A stretch of 64,000 bases of DNA. Origin: Acholoe squamosa. Its lineage: Eukaryota; Annelida; Polychaeta; Phyllodocida; Polynoidae. The stretch's first letter is position 1; every line of letters starts with the position of its first letter. This document shows, one piece after another, positions 21,866 to 32,942 of the stretch. Where the stretch lies: NCBI GenBank assembly GCA_949317995.1, contig OX439044.1, forward strand, positions 52,904,166 to 52,968,165, in the 5' to 3' direction. Under the pieces are notes generated by a model that ran no database searches, was not told the DNA's origin, and saw nothing but the letters and a program-made list of their open reading frames with translations. The translations under genes and the position numbers were made by a program.

Positions 21866-24665
21866 GAGTTTGAGTTTGAAATGAGTTTATTGGCCAACAA
21901 TATCTTAACGTACTGAAGCTTTTACAATTATCAGCCGATATACAGAGGATACATTAAACATGATTGTATGTTGTATACATTTAGTGTTTGACAAGTGGTT
22001 TCCATGAACAGTCACATACTTAAGTTTGTCCTATACATATTATATAACATACATATTTCTGCTGCCCAACATTAACGCTCAAGTCAAATTATAATTTCAT
22101 ACAAGTATTTCTTGAACTTTTGAAGGTTATCCACGATCTGTACATGTACCGGTAGATGATCCCAGATAATACTACCTCTATACAGCGGACTTTATCTATA
22201 TAACTCAATTCTAGGTCGATTTACCTTAATTTTTATTTTAGCATTACCCCTGAGAGGTCTAATTGGGGCAATTCTGTTCTCTAACACTTGTACATATTTA
22301 TACATCATACAGGCTATTACCTGATTTCTTCTGTTTGCTAGTGTGTTGACCTTATATGCTATCAGTAAATTGTTTACATGGATATCTTGAGGTTGTCTAA
22401 CCTTTTTGCATGCTCGTAAACAATGGTTCTGGATTGTGTCCAAGTGATCTACTATTGTAGCAGGGCCACTTTCCAATATATAACTACAGTATTCTAACAA
22501 TGGGACTATCATAGTCTTATAGATTTTAAGGCTGGTATCAGCATCCAAGTATTTCACAATATTTCTTAATTGTTTTAGTTTAACAGTACCTTGTGAATCT
22601 ACTTTCTTACAATATGGCTTAAAGTTCAAGTCAAAGTCAATTATTACACCGAGGTAGTTGAAGTGATCTATGCCAGACAATCTTGTATTATTCAAAAAGA
22701 TGTCATATTTAACAATACGTTGGTTATTTGAGTAACACCATAGAACCTTTGTTTTTTTGACATTCATAGTTAAGATATTCTGTCTACACCATTTTCGATA
22801 TTACCAGCATCATTCTGCATAAGTTTACTCATAATCTCTGTATCTCTACCATTTAATACTAGCACTACATCATCTGCATATAGAAAAAATTCTCACTGTT
22901 TTATTACACTGGTTATGTCATTGAAACTATAACGGACCTAGGACTGTTCCTTGGGCTACTCCACAATCCAATAACTTTTCATTTGATTTAATATTGTTAG
23001 CTACAGTTATTTGTTTTCTACCGTATAAAAAGCTTTTCAACCACCTTAGGCAATCATTATCACAACCAATATTACGTAATTTACTCATCAAAATACTCAA
23101 ATTTACTGTATTAAAAGCTTTCTTTGAATCTAGGAACAGTACCAATGAATAGTCACCTTTATTTCTAGCTTCAATCAAATACTGAATTAACCTGAATGTG
23201 GCATCAACTGTCGATCTGTTTGGAATAAAACCATATTGCCTGTCACTGATAATATTATTTTCAATAATATAATTCATCAACTGTGCATGTACAATTTTCT
23301 CTGTTAATTTAGAGAATACATTTGTCACAGTTATGGGTCTCCAGTTAGATACATCAGATAAATTTCCTGTTTTGGGCAACGGGACTATTTGTCCAAGTTT
23401 CATAACATCAGGTAGTGAACCCTTAGCAATAGATTCATTGACCAGGTTTTGTAGTAGATACGGTTTGTGACTTAGTAATAATTTTATAATATTACATGGT
23501 ACATCTTTAATACATGAACTTTTGTGACCCATTATAGATTTCACAGTTGTAGCACATTGATCTACAGTTACTTCTCTCAAACTCAAGACACTGTTGGTTC
23601 TCAGTCTATCTGGTATGTAAACAGTACTAGTTATTAGACTCAATAAATCTGTACCTATATTTATATAATAATCATTTACAAAGTTCGCAGTGTGACACTG
23701 TTCAATGGTATTACCATTATTATCTTTCAAACACATCCTTGGTTTTGAACTATGTCCCTTCCAGACTCCATTTAGGATTTTCCAAAAACGCCTTGGGTCA
23801 TTTTTGAACTTGTTTAATAAATTTGTAGTTATATTCTTTCTTTTAACATCCAGTCTTTTATTGATATTTTTTTAACCTGTTTAGCTCTTGCCAAGGCTAC
23901 ATTCACCCTGTTAGGTCTACATTTCTTGGCTTTATTGAAAAATCTCTTCTTTAATGTTATCATACGATGTATCTCCTCGTCAAAAAATATATCATTCTCT
24001 CTCACAGTACGAGCCTTTACAGGATGTTTTGTATTTAGATACATATTAATATTATTAATAATACACTCATATTTGTATCATATCTCATATCTACATTATT
24101 ATTGTCCATTACAATATTGTTCCAGTCTGAGTTATCCATTGCATTTATAAAGTCTTCTTTTGAAAAATTTCTCATATCTCTACATTGTTTGACTATGGCT
24201 TTGGGTTTTACTATTTTCTGCTTTTTCCTTATAACATTAATCGGTATATGGTCACCACATAGATTATCAAGTTCACCATATGCTTTGATACAGTCACAGT
24301 TTGTATAAAAGTGGTCCAAGGTGGACTTCCCATGTGTATGATAATGTGTTGCAGGGTATGGACACTATGGTGGGTCCAATACCAGGATAACGGTGGTGGT
24401 TGCTATCCTATACTGTGAATCCGTATTACCAAGCTGTGGTGTAACTGAACCACAAAAGTGCAAGGTAATGGTCCACATGGTGCAAAACATATTAATTCTA
24501 TCAGTTAGTTAATACATCAATATCCATGTACCAGTATAACAAACTTATAATAGAATACCATAAGACCCGTCTTAACTACTAATTATTTCAATGAGTTCCA
24601 GTAGGGAATATCAATACCAATTTTAGTAGTACTGGGACTGTATAATTATATTATTGTCCCATACT
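21866..24665 (-). mobile_element. Non-LTR retrotransposon (CR1/Jockey-type LINE), copy 2, defective
   Basis: Same family and orientation as copy 1. The 5' UTR (about 24665-24352) matches copy 1 around GGGTCCAATACCAGGATAAC and GAATCCGTATTACC. A deletion between about 24346 and 24352 removes what in copy 1 is the endonuclease (roughly 650 bp). The RT, post-RT region and 3' UTR are present, ending in the GAGTTTGAGTTTGAA tail at 21866. Several frameshifts and stops inactivate it. Confidence 0.85.
22192..24319 (-). pseudogene. LINE reverse transcriptase, copy 2, multiply frameshifted
   Basis: Four open pieces occur in three frames: 24035-24319, 23829-24044, 22927-23736 and 22192-22767. Motifs in order are GDHIPI, LPKTGNL, WRPITV, GFIPNRSTVDA, LFLDSKKAFNTV, GVAQGTVLGP, and YADDV (near 22866-22882, in the gap between two open pieces). 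The post-RT IYKTMIVPLLEYCSYI, SGP and TIQNHCLR blocks follow. The conserved C-terminal LYRGS...WDHLP segment follows an in-frame TAA just below 22192. It is not functional. Confidence 0.85.
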
Positions 24666-25640
24666 TGTGCCTGTGTGAAGATATCTGTATCCTTCTTAAA
24701 TTGAATTTGTGGTCAAATTGTGACTTTTGACCTTGAATATGACCTTGTTCCGACCTAGATATTGTCATAAGCAGTCCAAATTCGGATTCTACACCATCAA
24801 ATTACCCAGACCCACATGCCATATCAACTCTAGCTCTCAACACCAGTTGATTATAATGGACCACATTTGCCATCAATTTCACTATAGTTATACGGACACA
24901 TAGGCCTAATTATACTTTATCTGCCTGAGTGTTACATCATCAAGTAATATCTGACACAGCCAATCTGAATGCTGCCTTAGAGTTGTAGTTTTCTTGCACT
25001 TGAAACCATGAACGTATGTTAACATCATGGATGCATTCCCAATAGATGAAGAGTTGACCGATGTAGGATTATTACTGTGGGGGCAGTGATACATGTTAGG
25101 CAGACTGAGTTAGCAATGATCACACTACATTAGGAGCCCAATAGGCAAGAGTAGAAGTAAATCAATGCACAACTCATCTTAGTTTATTCAGGTAATATGA
25201 AAATCTGCCAAAGGCTAATCAATGCTTCCTCCATCCCCACAATGGGGGTGATCCATAGTCATAGTCCATTTGCTGTGACTTCAACTTGGACTTGGCTTGT
25301 CCCCCCCCCCTCTCACCCGCCTTACACAGTACATGTTCTTCCGAAAAAAGGGTACCCAAATAAAAAGTCATACTCTGGCTCCCCACTTGTGGCCAGAATT
25401 AGCATTATAACCCCCCCCCCCTTAGGAGCTTATCTGCAGTCTTATGTCCAGTCCTTGAGAAACCATTCTTAACCATAATATGCTCTAGACTAGACAGTTT
25501 AACCAGATGATTTTTTGGGTCTTCACAGATTATGGGCATTTATACCACGATTTCTGGGTTACACAGTGCTTTTTGGTGGCTATTCCCATCCACATATCTG
25601 TCGATATTGCACAGCATTAATGCTGTAGCATGACTTTTGG
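24666..25640. other. No gene recognised
   Basis: Contains two close TGACCTTG nuclear-receptor-like half-sites (near 24730-24750) and C homopolymers (about 25302 and 25411). No coding exon is seen. Confidence 0.45.
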
Positions 25641-25642
25641 AA

Positions 25643-25704
25643 GGCGTGCGGTTATCCATGGATAACCCGCACCCCATGCAGTTATCCATGGATAACTGCA
25701 CGCC
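25643..25704. repeat. Nested perfect palindromes (cruciform-like)
   Basis: The 16-bp palindrome GTTATCCATGGATAAC occurs twice. The first is extended as CGG...CCG and the second as TGCA...TGCA. The whole 62 bp is bounded by complementary GGCGTGC and GCACGCC, so it could fold as one long stem with two internal hairpins. Confidence 0.7.
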
Positions 25705-25759
25705 TCTCATGTCCTTCCATGTCATATATTACATGTTAAAGCCCACGAAATACTCCAGG

Positions 25760-25832
25760 CCAGGGAATGGATCGAACCTGCAGTCTCACATCCCAAATCC
25801 AACTCCCTATGCACTGCGCCACAGGGACTGAC
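25760..25832 (-). repeat. tRNA-like sequence (SINE head)
   Basis: The minus strand has CCCTGTGGCGCAGTGCATAG (A-box-like) and, about 35 nt later, AGGTTCGATCC, a strong B box. The acceptor stem does not pair convincingly. It is probably a tRNA-derived SINE remnant. Confidence 0.45.
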
Positions 25833-25889
25833 GAGATACGCTCGGTTCGAACCACCTCTCGATATGATACAAAGCCGTGTGCGCTGTCG

Positions 25890-26345
25890 CTGTCCACTGC
25901 CGGGCGAGGAGGTGTATTTAGTAGATAAACATAACAGCGAGACGCCTTTGTCGGAGGAGACACGGTGGTCTAGCGGTTAGTGCATTGCGCTCAGCCGTGA
26001 CAGGTCTGCGGATCGAATCCTGGCCCAGACCCATCTTTTTTCGTCGTGTGCGCTGTCGCTGTCCGCTGCCGGGCGAGGAGGTGTATGTACCGATTGTGTA
26101 CAAACACTATTTTTCGCCATGTGCCGCTGCCAAGCCTAGCCGAGACGGGCACTGTCGCTGTCCGCTGCCGGGCGAGGAGGTGTATTATACACAAATATAA
26201 CAGCGAGACGCATTCAAAGACTTAGCTGTCCGCTGCCGGGCGACGAGGTGTATGTACCGATCGTGTACAAACACTATTTTTCGCCGTGTGCCGCTGCCAA
26301 GCCTAGCCGAGACCGGGGCTGTCGCTGTCCGCTGCCGGGCGCCGA
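25890..26345. repeat. Compound tandem repeat, about 167 bp
   Basis: CTGTCC(A/G)CTGCCGGGCGA(G/C)GAGGTGTAT recurs at about 25890, 26059, 26158, 26226 and 26325. Spacings combine to 169, 167 and 167 bp, with a 99/68 substructure. ATAACAGCGAGACGC also recurs (about 25931 and 26200). The repeat is GC- and CpG-rich in an AT-rich neighbourhood. Confidence 0.7.
25958..26033 (+). repeat. tRNA-like sequence (SINE head) inside the compound repeat
   Basis: GGTGGTCTAGCGGTTAGTGC is a good A-box arm and GGATCGAATCC follows as a B box about 35 nt on. It interrupts the 167-bp repeat array. It could be a tRNA pseudogene or SINE promoter. A functional tRNA is unlikely because the outer stem is poor. Confidence 0.5.
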
Positions 26346-26471
26346 GGTGTATGTACCGATTGTGTACACACAATGGCTGGCATCGAGTCCCGGGGAGGGG
26401 GAATAATTTTTGTTTTCAACTTGAAATTATTGGTATTATATTGATTATTTATTGGTTTCGTGGTATAAAAT

Positions 26472-26594
26472 AAGTAGTCAATGGATAACTCATGACTCGT
26501 GTGTGTTAGCAAAGGCTAATAACACTCGGCCTACAGCCTTGTGTCATTATCCTTCACTAACACACACTCGTCATGAGTTATCCATTGGTTACTT
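26472..26594. mobile_element. Palindromic MITE (54-bp arms, 15-nt loop)
   Basis: Arms 26472-26525 and 26541-26594 are near-perfect inverse complements around TCGGCCTACAGCCTT. They contain ATGGATAACTCATGAC and GTGTGTTAGCAAAGG. A solo arm of the same family is at 9994-10054. Confidence 0.7.
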
Positions 26595-27037
26595 GCTCAA
26601 AATCTCTCATATGATTATGAAGAAAAAAAAATCATGAGCCTTTCATTGAGGACATAACTGTATTAAACCAAACCAGCTCACAGTGTAAAAATGATATATA
26701 GCTCACTCTCTCATGTAGTATTATGCTGTTGCTGACAGAATTGAATCAGTGGCATTTAGATGATGCTAACAAAGACAGTCCCAGCACTGATAACTGACCC
26801 TGTTTTTCTGTCCTCTGCCCTACTGCCCTCCTCATAAATATGAGAAGTGAATTCTAGAATGCTATGGGGCATCGTAATGCTGTAGGTGATAACTTTCATA
26901 AGGATGGCATTCGCTACAAGAGCAAAAACCTCAGTGGTTTTAGTTCCGACCCTCAATATTCACTGATTTAAGAAAGAAAATAATAGGTTTCAGATCATTT
27001 CAAATTAAGAAAATTTCACTGAAAATATAAGCCTTTA
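26595..27037. other. No gene recognised
   Basis: Unremarkable AT-rich DNA. Confidence 0.5.
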
Positions 27038-27632
27038 TAAAGGTGCTCTGTATTGATCACTTACTGTCCTCTTTCCACGCTGATGACCCAAGGTCATCAT
27101 GATGAACACCTAGGGTTATCACTTTGATGATATTTTTCTGCCACCAGGGGGCCTTAGTATACCACAATAGAATATACAATACCCACCCTGTGGGAAATAT
27201 TGATAGTTATCTTCAATCCTTTTGATCATGGGTCTTTACAAGATGAAAGATGTGAAGAATGATATCACACTGGACTATTAGTTGATCATAAAAACTATAG
27301 TTACAACCATAGGGGCTAGCTGCCATTTGTTATACAAACATCATTCTAATACATGTATGCCTCATTAGGGCATAGCTTACCTGTAAGTACCCACAATAAA
27401 GACCTGGTTGTGGGAGGGAAGGGTGTAATTATGCAAATATTTGAAAATGATAATTTAAATATGTTAATTAATGACAAAATATTCATCTACAAGGTCCTCT
27501 CTGATCTGATCAGACAGGTACTCTGTAGTGATCACCCATGGTAATCACATATGATTAATTCAAAGATAACCTGTACTCTCCCCAGTCATCATCTTTAAAA
27601 TGACAAAAGGTAATCACTACAGAGTACCTTTT
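27038..27632. mobile_element. Possible inverted-repeat element, GGTACTCTGTAGTGAT family
   Basis: AAAGGTGCTCTGTATTGATCAC (from 27040) is mirrored at 27607-27630 (complement reads AAAGGTACTCTGTAGTGAT). A third copy of the word in direct orientation lies at 27516-27535 and forms a shorter hairpin with the right end. A CTCF-like CCACCAGGGGGC is at 27141-27152. Boundaries are tentative. Confidence 0.4.
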
Positions 27633-30031
27633 TAAGCCATATATTTTCTGAGCAGGGTGTGGAGTAAGTACTTCAATGACTTAGACATGAGTACATTTTT
27701 GCATTCATCTTAAGACAAGGATCTATATTTGAGCAGCAATTGGTTGTAAGGCACAACTTTCCCTGAGTTAGCTTCAAAGTGCTTGATGTGAATGTTTTAT
27801 AGGACTATTTGTAGTCAATTCATGGAGCTCCGCTGCTCAGGAGCTTATGCTGAGATGTTGAGGAACCTTTTAGTGATTCAGCATGTCACTTGGGATATGA
27901 GTCCCTTTACCCTGGCCCCTAAATAACAGACAATCGATGCTGACCTGACCAAAGTATCCTTTATGACTACAATCCAACGATAAATGTTCTCTGTTGATTT
28001 GAGCAACTGTTTTTTTTTAAAAGGTTTTATTGGATCTAAAGTTAAATACCAGAATTCGGTCTGGCCGTTCTGCCATCTGGGCCCACATTTCAGCCTCCTA
28101 TGTTGACAATTGGTATGGTGGCAAGTGATAATATTATCTTCAGTGGACCATAAAGCAGAGAAAATAGCTTCTAACAATCGTATTCACACATGATAGATTA
28201 GAAAAATCAGAAAAGTTCAAGACTCCAGGCACTCGCATTATAGTATTGGTGAAACCACTCAGTGGTCTTGGGGAAGGGGAGGGGAGTGGCAGGTGAGGGA
28301 TGAAGGGGGATTAAAAATGTGGAAGAAGTTTAGTATTTTGTCATAATGTGATATTTTACATCCTGAAGTATAATACATGCAGCTCATAGAGACTCCGGTA
28401 CACTCAGGTTTGGCTCGATCAGTGCCGGAAGATCTACATGTATATGTATATATATATTACTGCTAGCACAGTGACATCAACATATATAAACAGAGATAGA
28501 GGGAAGCAAAAGAAAGTTATCATGAGGAAGAGATCTAATACTGTGCCTGGAGAATTCAACTTAGTATATGTTATTTTGAAAAATAAGATAAGTATAGTGT
28601 AATGATATGTAAGTGTGCATAGTATGAACATCTGGCATAGTAGTAAATACTACATTACCAAAAGACCTCTTATCATAGGAGAAAAGCCCATATCAATCTC
28701 GAGCGTAAATGTCGATTCACCATAATGACTGTGGTAATACCACATGACATATCCTAGGATGAAAATAGAATGCAATATTAAGGACATAGACATAAATATG
28801 GAGAAACAGTAAAACAGTGATAATATCATAGATAATACAGCATGAAAAGACATAGATAATGACACAATGAGCACTGTGTACTAGTGTAAGATAAGCCGCT
28901 CCTTATGAATGGTAATCATTCAACATTCTGGTATCTGCTGATTGAGGGGATGTCATTTAAATGTAATTTTTCATGGCTGATTACGTCTATTATGTGCTGC
29001 CTGGAACCATCTCTGCATACCACCGCATATAACCAATATACTGATGCATACGCTCATGGATCCCTTGAGCTATAGTCTTGGTAAGGCAGGGCAAGTGGTG
29101 TTCATCAAAAACAGTTCCTGAAACCTTCCAAAGAGGGATACAGATTCCCCTCTTGCCAGCCAAGGTGGGATGCGTAATTGAATGAGTATCATCTCAATAT
29201 CTCAGAATAGTATAGTATCTGAGTTACCATAGAAAAAGAAGTCTGTATTTTCAATTCCATCCCAGGTCAATTACTTTCATCTTAGCTTTCAATAGTATGA
29301 TATCTTATGTCAAGTTTCTTCTGGCCCTCTTTTGACCTAATTATCAATTACAGAAACTACTTGGAGCTTGACAGTGCACAACGGTAGTCAAGGGTTTAGG
29401 ACTGAAAATAGGTGAACAAACATACAAAATCGCTGGTATAAAATCTATGGCTATGTGCACACCTCTAATGTGGTGTGAGCCTTATTATGCATACGCTGAA
29501 CTATCAAATGCAGTCTCAGGATTTGCAGAACACCCTTTGCTTATATGTGAGCCACAGTTTCACTCCGAAAATCCCTACGGAGTGATCAATGGATGCCCCC
29601 CGGACAGCCAATTATTGAGGCTAGATGCATAACATAGGTTCACCATCCTAGCTGAACTAGTTTAAGACACATTAAACATGTAAGGTACACAATCATCATG
29701 TCCCTGGGCCAACAACAGAACCAGCCTTATTTTAATATTCCAGTATTTTAATTCCTAATGTCGCTCGCAGATGTAATAGGCCTTCCAATATTTTCTCAGA
29801 TCTTATTGGGAGGAACTGCCTTTGCAAAGGTCTTGTGAGTAACTGCTTACTAGATCTATGTAAGCTAACTTGACTAGATTATGGGGTATCTCATAGAGAC
29901 TCCCCATACACACATAGAGCTTCATGGGAGTGGAAAACCATACACCTTTTGGCATTGTGTTAGGTGACCTACATTATGGGTGATGTCATGACAGTACCTC
30001 TGTACAATTTCTTTACCCATAATTCATCAAT
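27633..30031. other. No gene recognised
   Basis: AT-rich DNA with a short TA microsatellite near 28440-28458. The tail-like TTTAAAAGGTTTTATTGG at 28016-28033 resembles LINE 3' ends, but no further LINE sequence is recognisable. Confidence 0.45.
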
Positions 30032-30429
30032 AATTTATATCGTCACTACCTTCTTGTATAATAGGCACACTCAATAGAACTGGTACTGAGGCTGATATAA
30101 TATGCTTAATATGCATAGAATCTACAAATGAAAAGAGGAAGATTAGTGGCTCTCTTTTACAGTACAGTGGCTCTCTTTTAAACAATTGAATTGAATCATG
30201 TTAATTGCACAAAGTCACCTTTACACAGGTAATTTATATCGTCACTACCTTCTTGTATAATAGGCACACTCAATAGAACTGGTACTGAGGCTGATATAAT
30301 ATGCTTAATATGCATAGAATCTACAAATGAAAAGAGGAAGATTAGTGGCTCTCTTTTACAGTACAGTGGCTCTCTTTTAAACAATTGAATTGAATCATGT
30401 TAATTGCACAAAGTCACCTTTACACAGGT
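30032..30429. repeat. Exact 199-bp tandem duplication
   Basis: 30032-30230 and 30231-30429 read the same base for base by eye, starting AATTTATATCGTCACTACC and ending CCTTTACACAGGT. No minisatellite substructure is apparent. It is either a very recent duplication or an assembly artefact. Confidence 0.85.
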
Positions 30430-30479
30430 GGCATTCTTCCACGCACTTGGCCAAGTAGAAGAGCAGTTATGAATATGTT

Positions 30480-31245
30480 TATAAATAGTAAATATTTATT
30501 TATTTCTGAATATATGAATGCTGTATAGAGTTCAGGATGAATATCAGCAGTTTATGTTTGATACCCTTTTTCAGTCCATTTCAGCCTATTCACTCCATTA
30601 ACTTACTAATAACTTAAGCTCCCAACTAGAGGAATCAAGTTCTTTTAATTTTTGTTTAAATGATATTAAAGTCTCAGTTTTTTGGGTACTTTCGTCCAGA
30701 GCATCACACAGCTTAACTCCCCTGTAGAATGGTCCTTGCTGGTAGAATGTCGTTCTGGCCCGTCTAACTCTAAAGCGGACCTTTCTTGATGCCCTGGTGC
30801 CCACTTCTCTGACTAGCAATTGTTCATTTAATTTTTAGCACTTCCACGTTATTGCCAGTAGTTGCCTTTGTCTTCTGTCTTCTAGCTTGACTATGCCTGT
30901 GTTAGTGTGCATTTCATCAATACCATTACCCCTGACCCTTAATTTACAACAGATTCGAATTGCACTGCTTTGCATCCTCTGTAATTTGGCAAGTTCACCA
31001 GCATTGGCCGGTGTAGAAGCTGTAATAGTCAAGTTTGGGTGCAATCATAGTCCTATATACAGTCAGAGGGTCATGTTCACTGAGAAATTTATGGAGCTTT
31101 GTTAGTTTCAACAACTTAATACAGAGGTTTTTCTTCAGCTTATTTATATGTGGCAAAATAGACAAACAGCTGTCTAGCTCACATCCCAGATAGCAGTACT
31201 GGGTCGATTCTGGTAGGACAACGCCATTTAGAGTCAGACCATAAT
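30480..31245 (-). mobile_element. LINE fragment (copy 3, a different family), 5'-truncated
   Basis: Only the C-terminal RT region and the 3' UTR remain. The protein blocks differ from copies 1, 2 and 4 (for example FKQKLKEL near the end). The 5' truncation lies at about 31245 and the 3' end near 30480 in an A/T-rich run. Confidence 0.7.
30598..31240 (-). pseudogene. LINE RT C-terminal domain, copy 3, frameshifted
   Basis: On the minus strand the blocks run YLGCELD, INKLKKNL, LTKLHKFLS, VYRTMIAPKLDYY in one frame. The next frame gives ELAKLQRMQSSAIRICC and RRQRQLLAI, and a third open piece (30598-30819) gives RTTFYQQGPFYRGVKLCDAL. This is the usual order of the post-catalytic region of Jockey/CR1-type LINE polymerases. 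At least two frame changes make it a fossil. Confidence 0.75.
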
Positions 31246-31954
31246 ATATAGGTTAAAAGTGCCCTTGATTCTACCATGTCATGTCCATTATTCTAGTGAA
31301 TTTGGATGGGAAAACACAGTTTTTCACTAAAAATGGATGTTAGCCATGTCAGTACAAATATATCATCCAGTGTGTGGTGATTTAACATATAGTCAGAAAG
31401 AAACAAGCAAAATGACAGCATTAAAAAACAAACATTTTCTTATTTTGCCTATATCTCAAAACATGTATTTTCCACTCACGACCTTCTTCTACCAAGGTGA
31501 CGCTGTGTTGTACCTGAGAAGAATACAGTGACTGCAGATGTATTGAAAAGTAAAGCAGGCTTAAAGCACCTCTTTAGGGGGCGAGGGCAAAAGAATCTCA
31601 CCCCTCTACTAGTTCTAATTCTAAGAACCAGTGTCTATTATCTACCACTCTCCATTCACTTGATGCCCTCTAATGGACCGACCACTAATGATGGAGCTTA
31701 TTCAAAGTAATGAGCACACTTAAGATGTACTGCGGACAGACCATCTGGGGCCTGTCCAATGACATGACCTGAGACTACCAAGACCTCTCTGGGGTGTAAG
31801 GACCAAGGAGGTTGATGTTTGAGGCAGTGCTGAAAGTTTGCTGGAACCTTACTGCATGCCTGTTTTCTATGGGACTCAGTTTCTATTCTGGGTCTATATA
31901 AAAGGCAGGGGATGCGCTCCTGCATATTTGTCTATCTACAGGCCCAGATTGATT
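31246..31954. other. No gene recognised
   Basis: AT-rich DNA without definable features. Confidence 0.45.
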
Positions 31955-32240
31955 TTCTGCAGGTCCAAATATCTGTGAGCCAGCAAGCAGAAATGGGAGT
32001 TCCTGCGGGATTTAGTACCTGATTTAGCCACCAGGGGGCACCACTAAGGGCTAGATAATGGGAAATATGCATAAAACTACTACAGGGTACTTTTTGATGG
32101 AGAATTCAATGGTTTCTGATAAAACGTTCTATTTTGGCATGTTAAAAGAATGTTTTTGGGCCTAAATAAGCATTTTTGTTGATTTCTGTTGCCATGGAAA
32201 CATGATTTTCATTCTAAATAGGAAAAGTAGTCATCACATT
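31955..32240 (+). repeat. CTCF/X-box dispersed repeat, copy at 32 kb
   Basis: It contains ATATCTGTGAGCCAGCAAGC, GCGGGATTTAGTACCTGATT, the CTCF-core-like CCACCAGGGGGCA (32028-32040) and, 160 bp on, GTTGCCATGGAAAC (32188-32201), a full RFX X-box-like word. The order matches the copy at 60670-60960. Confidence 0.55.
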
Positions 32241-32768
32241 TGAAAGAACGCTTCACAAGGAGCACCCTTTCTCCTTGCCCCTACACATCTCAAGATAACT
32301 TTTGCAGGAAAGAAATAAAGAAGAGCAAAAGTTGATTAATTTGGATACCTAAAATGGTAATTGCCGTTATTCTTTTTTTTTTACCCTGTAAAACCCTTAA
32401 TGATGCTCTGTTTTGCAAGCTGACATGGTGACTAGGGTCCTAGGACGACAGCTAAATATCATTTTATCCAGCCGGCTGAAAAATTCTGCTGGCCCACCTG
32501 CTGCCATGCCATATACTAGAAAAGACCTATAAGAGGTGGCTCAAACTTTCTAGGCAATATAAATAGTGTTAAGGTAAAAAGCTGATTCACCTAGGGATAA
32601 TGACACATATTAGGCAATGTGGGTAGAAACTAGAAATGTGCACCTTATACACAATGTGTCTTTTAGAATCTTCCTCTGCATAGAAGAGTAATAAGATAAT
32701 ATGGCTCCAAGTGTGCCCTATATATAGGTTTCACACGAACTCAACCTTAAAATGGTGGGCCACATGAA

Positions 32769-32942
32769 TCTGTGGCAGATCCAGGATCTCGAAAAGGATG
32801 GGGCGCAACCCAAAAGGAGAGGCCGCACCCCCTATTTTTTTATCAAATTTTCGGGACCAAAATATGTAATCAAACTCGTGAGTACTGGGGAAAAGGGGGG
32901 TGCTTGCTCCCTGTGCCCCTCCCTCTAAATCCTCTACTGAGA
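32769..32942. mobile_element. Possible hAT-type MITE
   Basis: The left end CTGTGGCAGATCCAGGATCT and the right end (complement CAGTAGAGGATTTAGAGGGA) are imperfect inverted termini. They are of the CAGTGGCGGATCCAGGATTT style common to hAT MITEs, with G-runs just inside. No clean duplication is seen. Confidence 0.4.

Noticed and set aside
28016-28033. LINE 3' tail-like sequence
   Set aside because: Only a short poly-A/TTTTATTGG resemblance. No LINE protein or UTR sequence follows.
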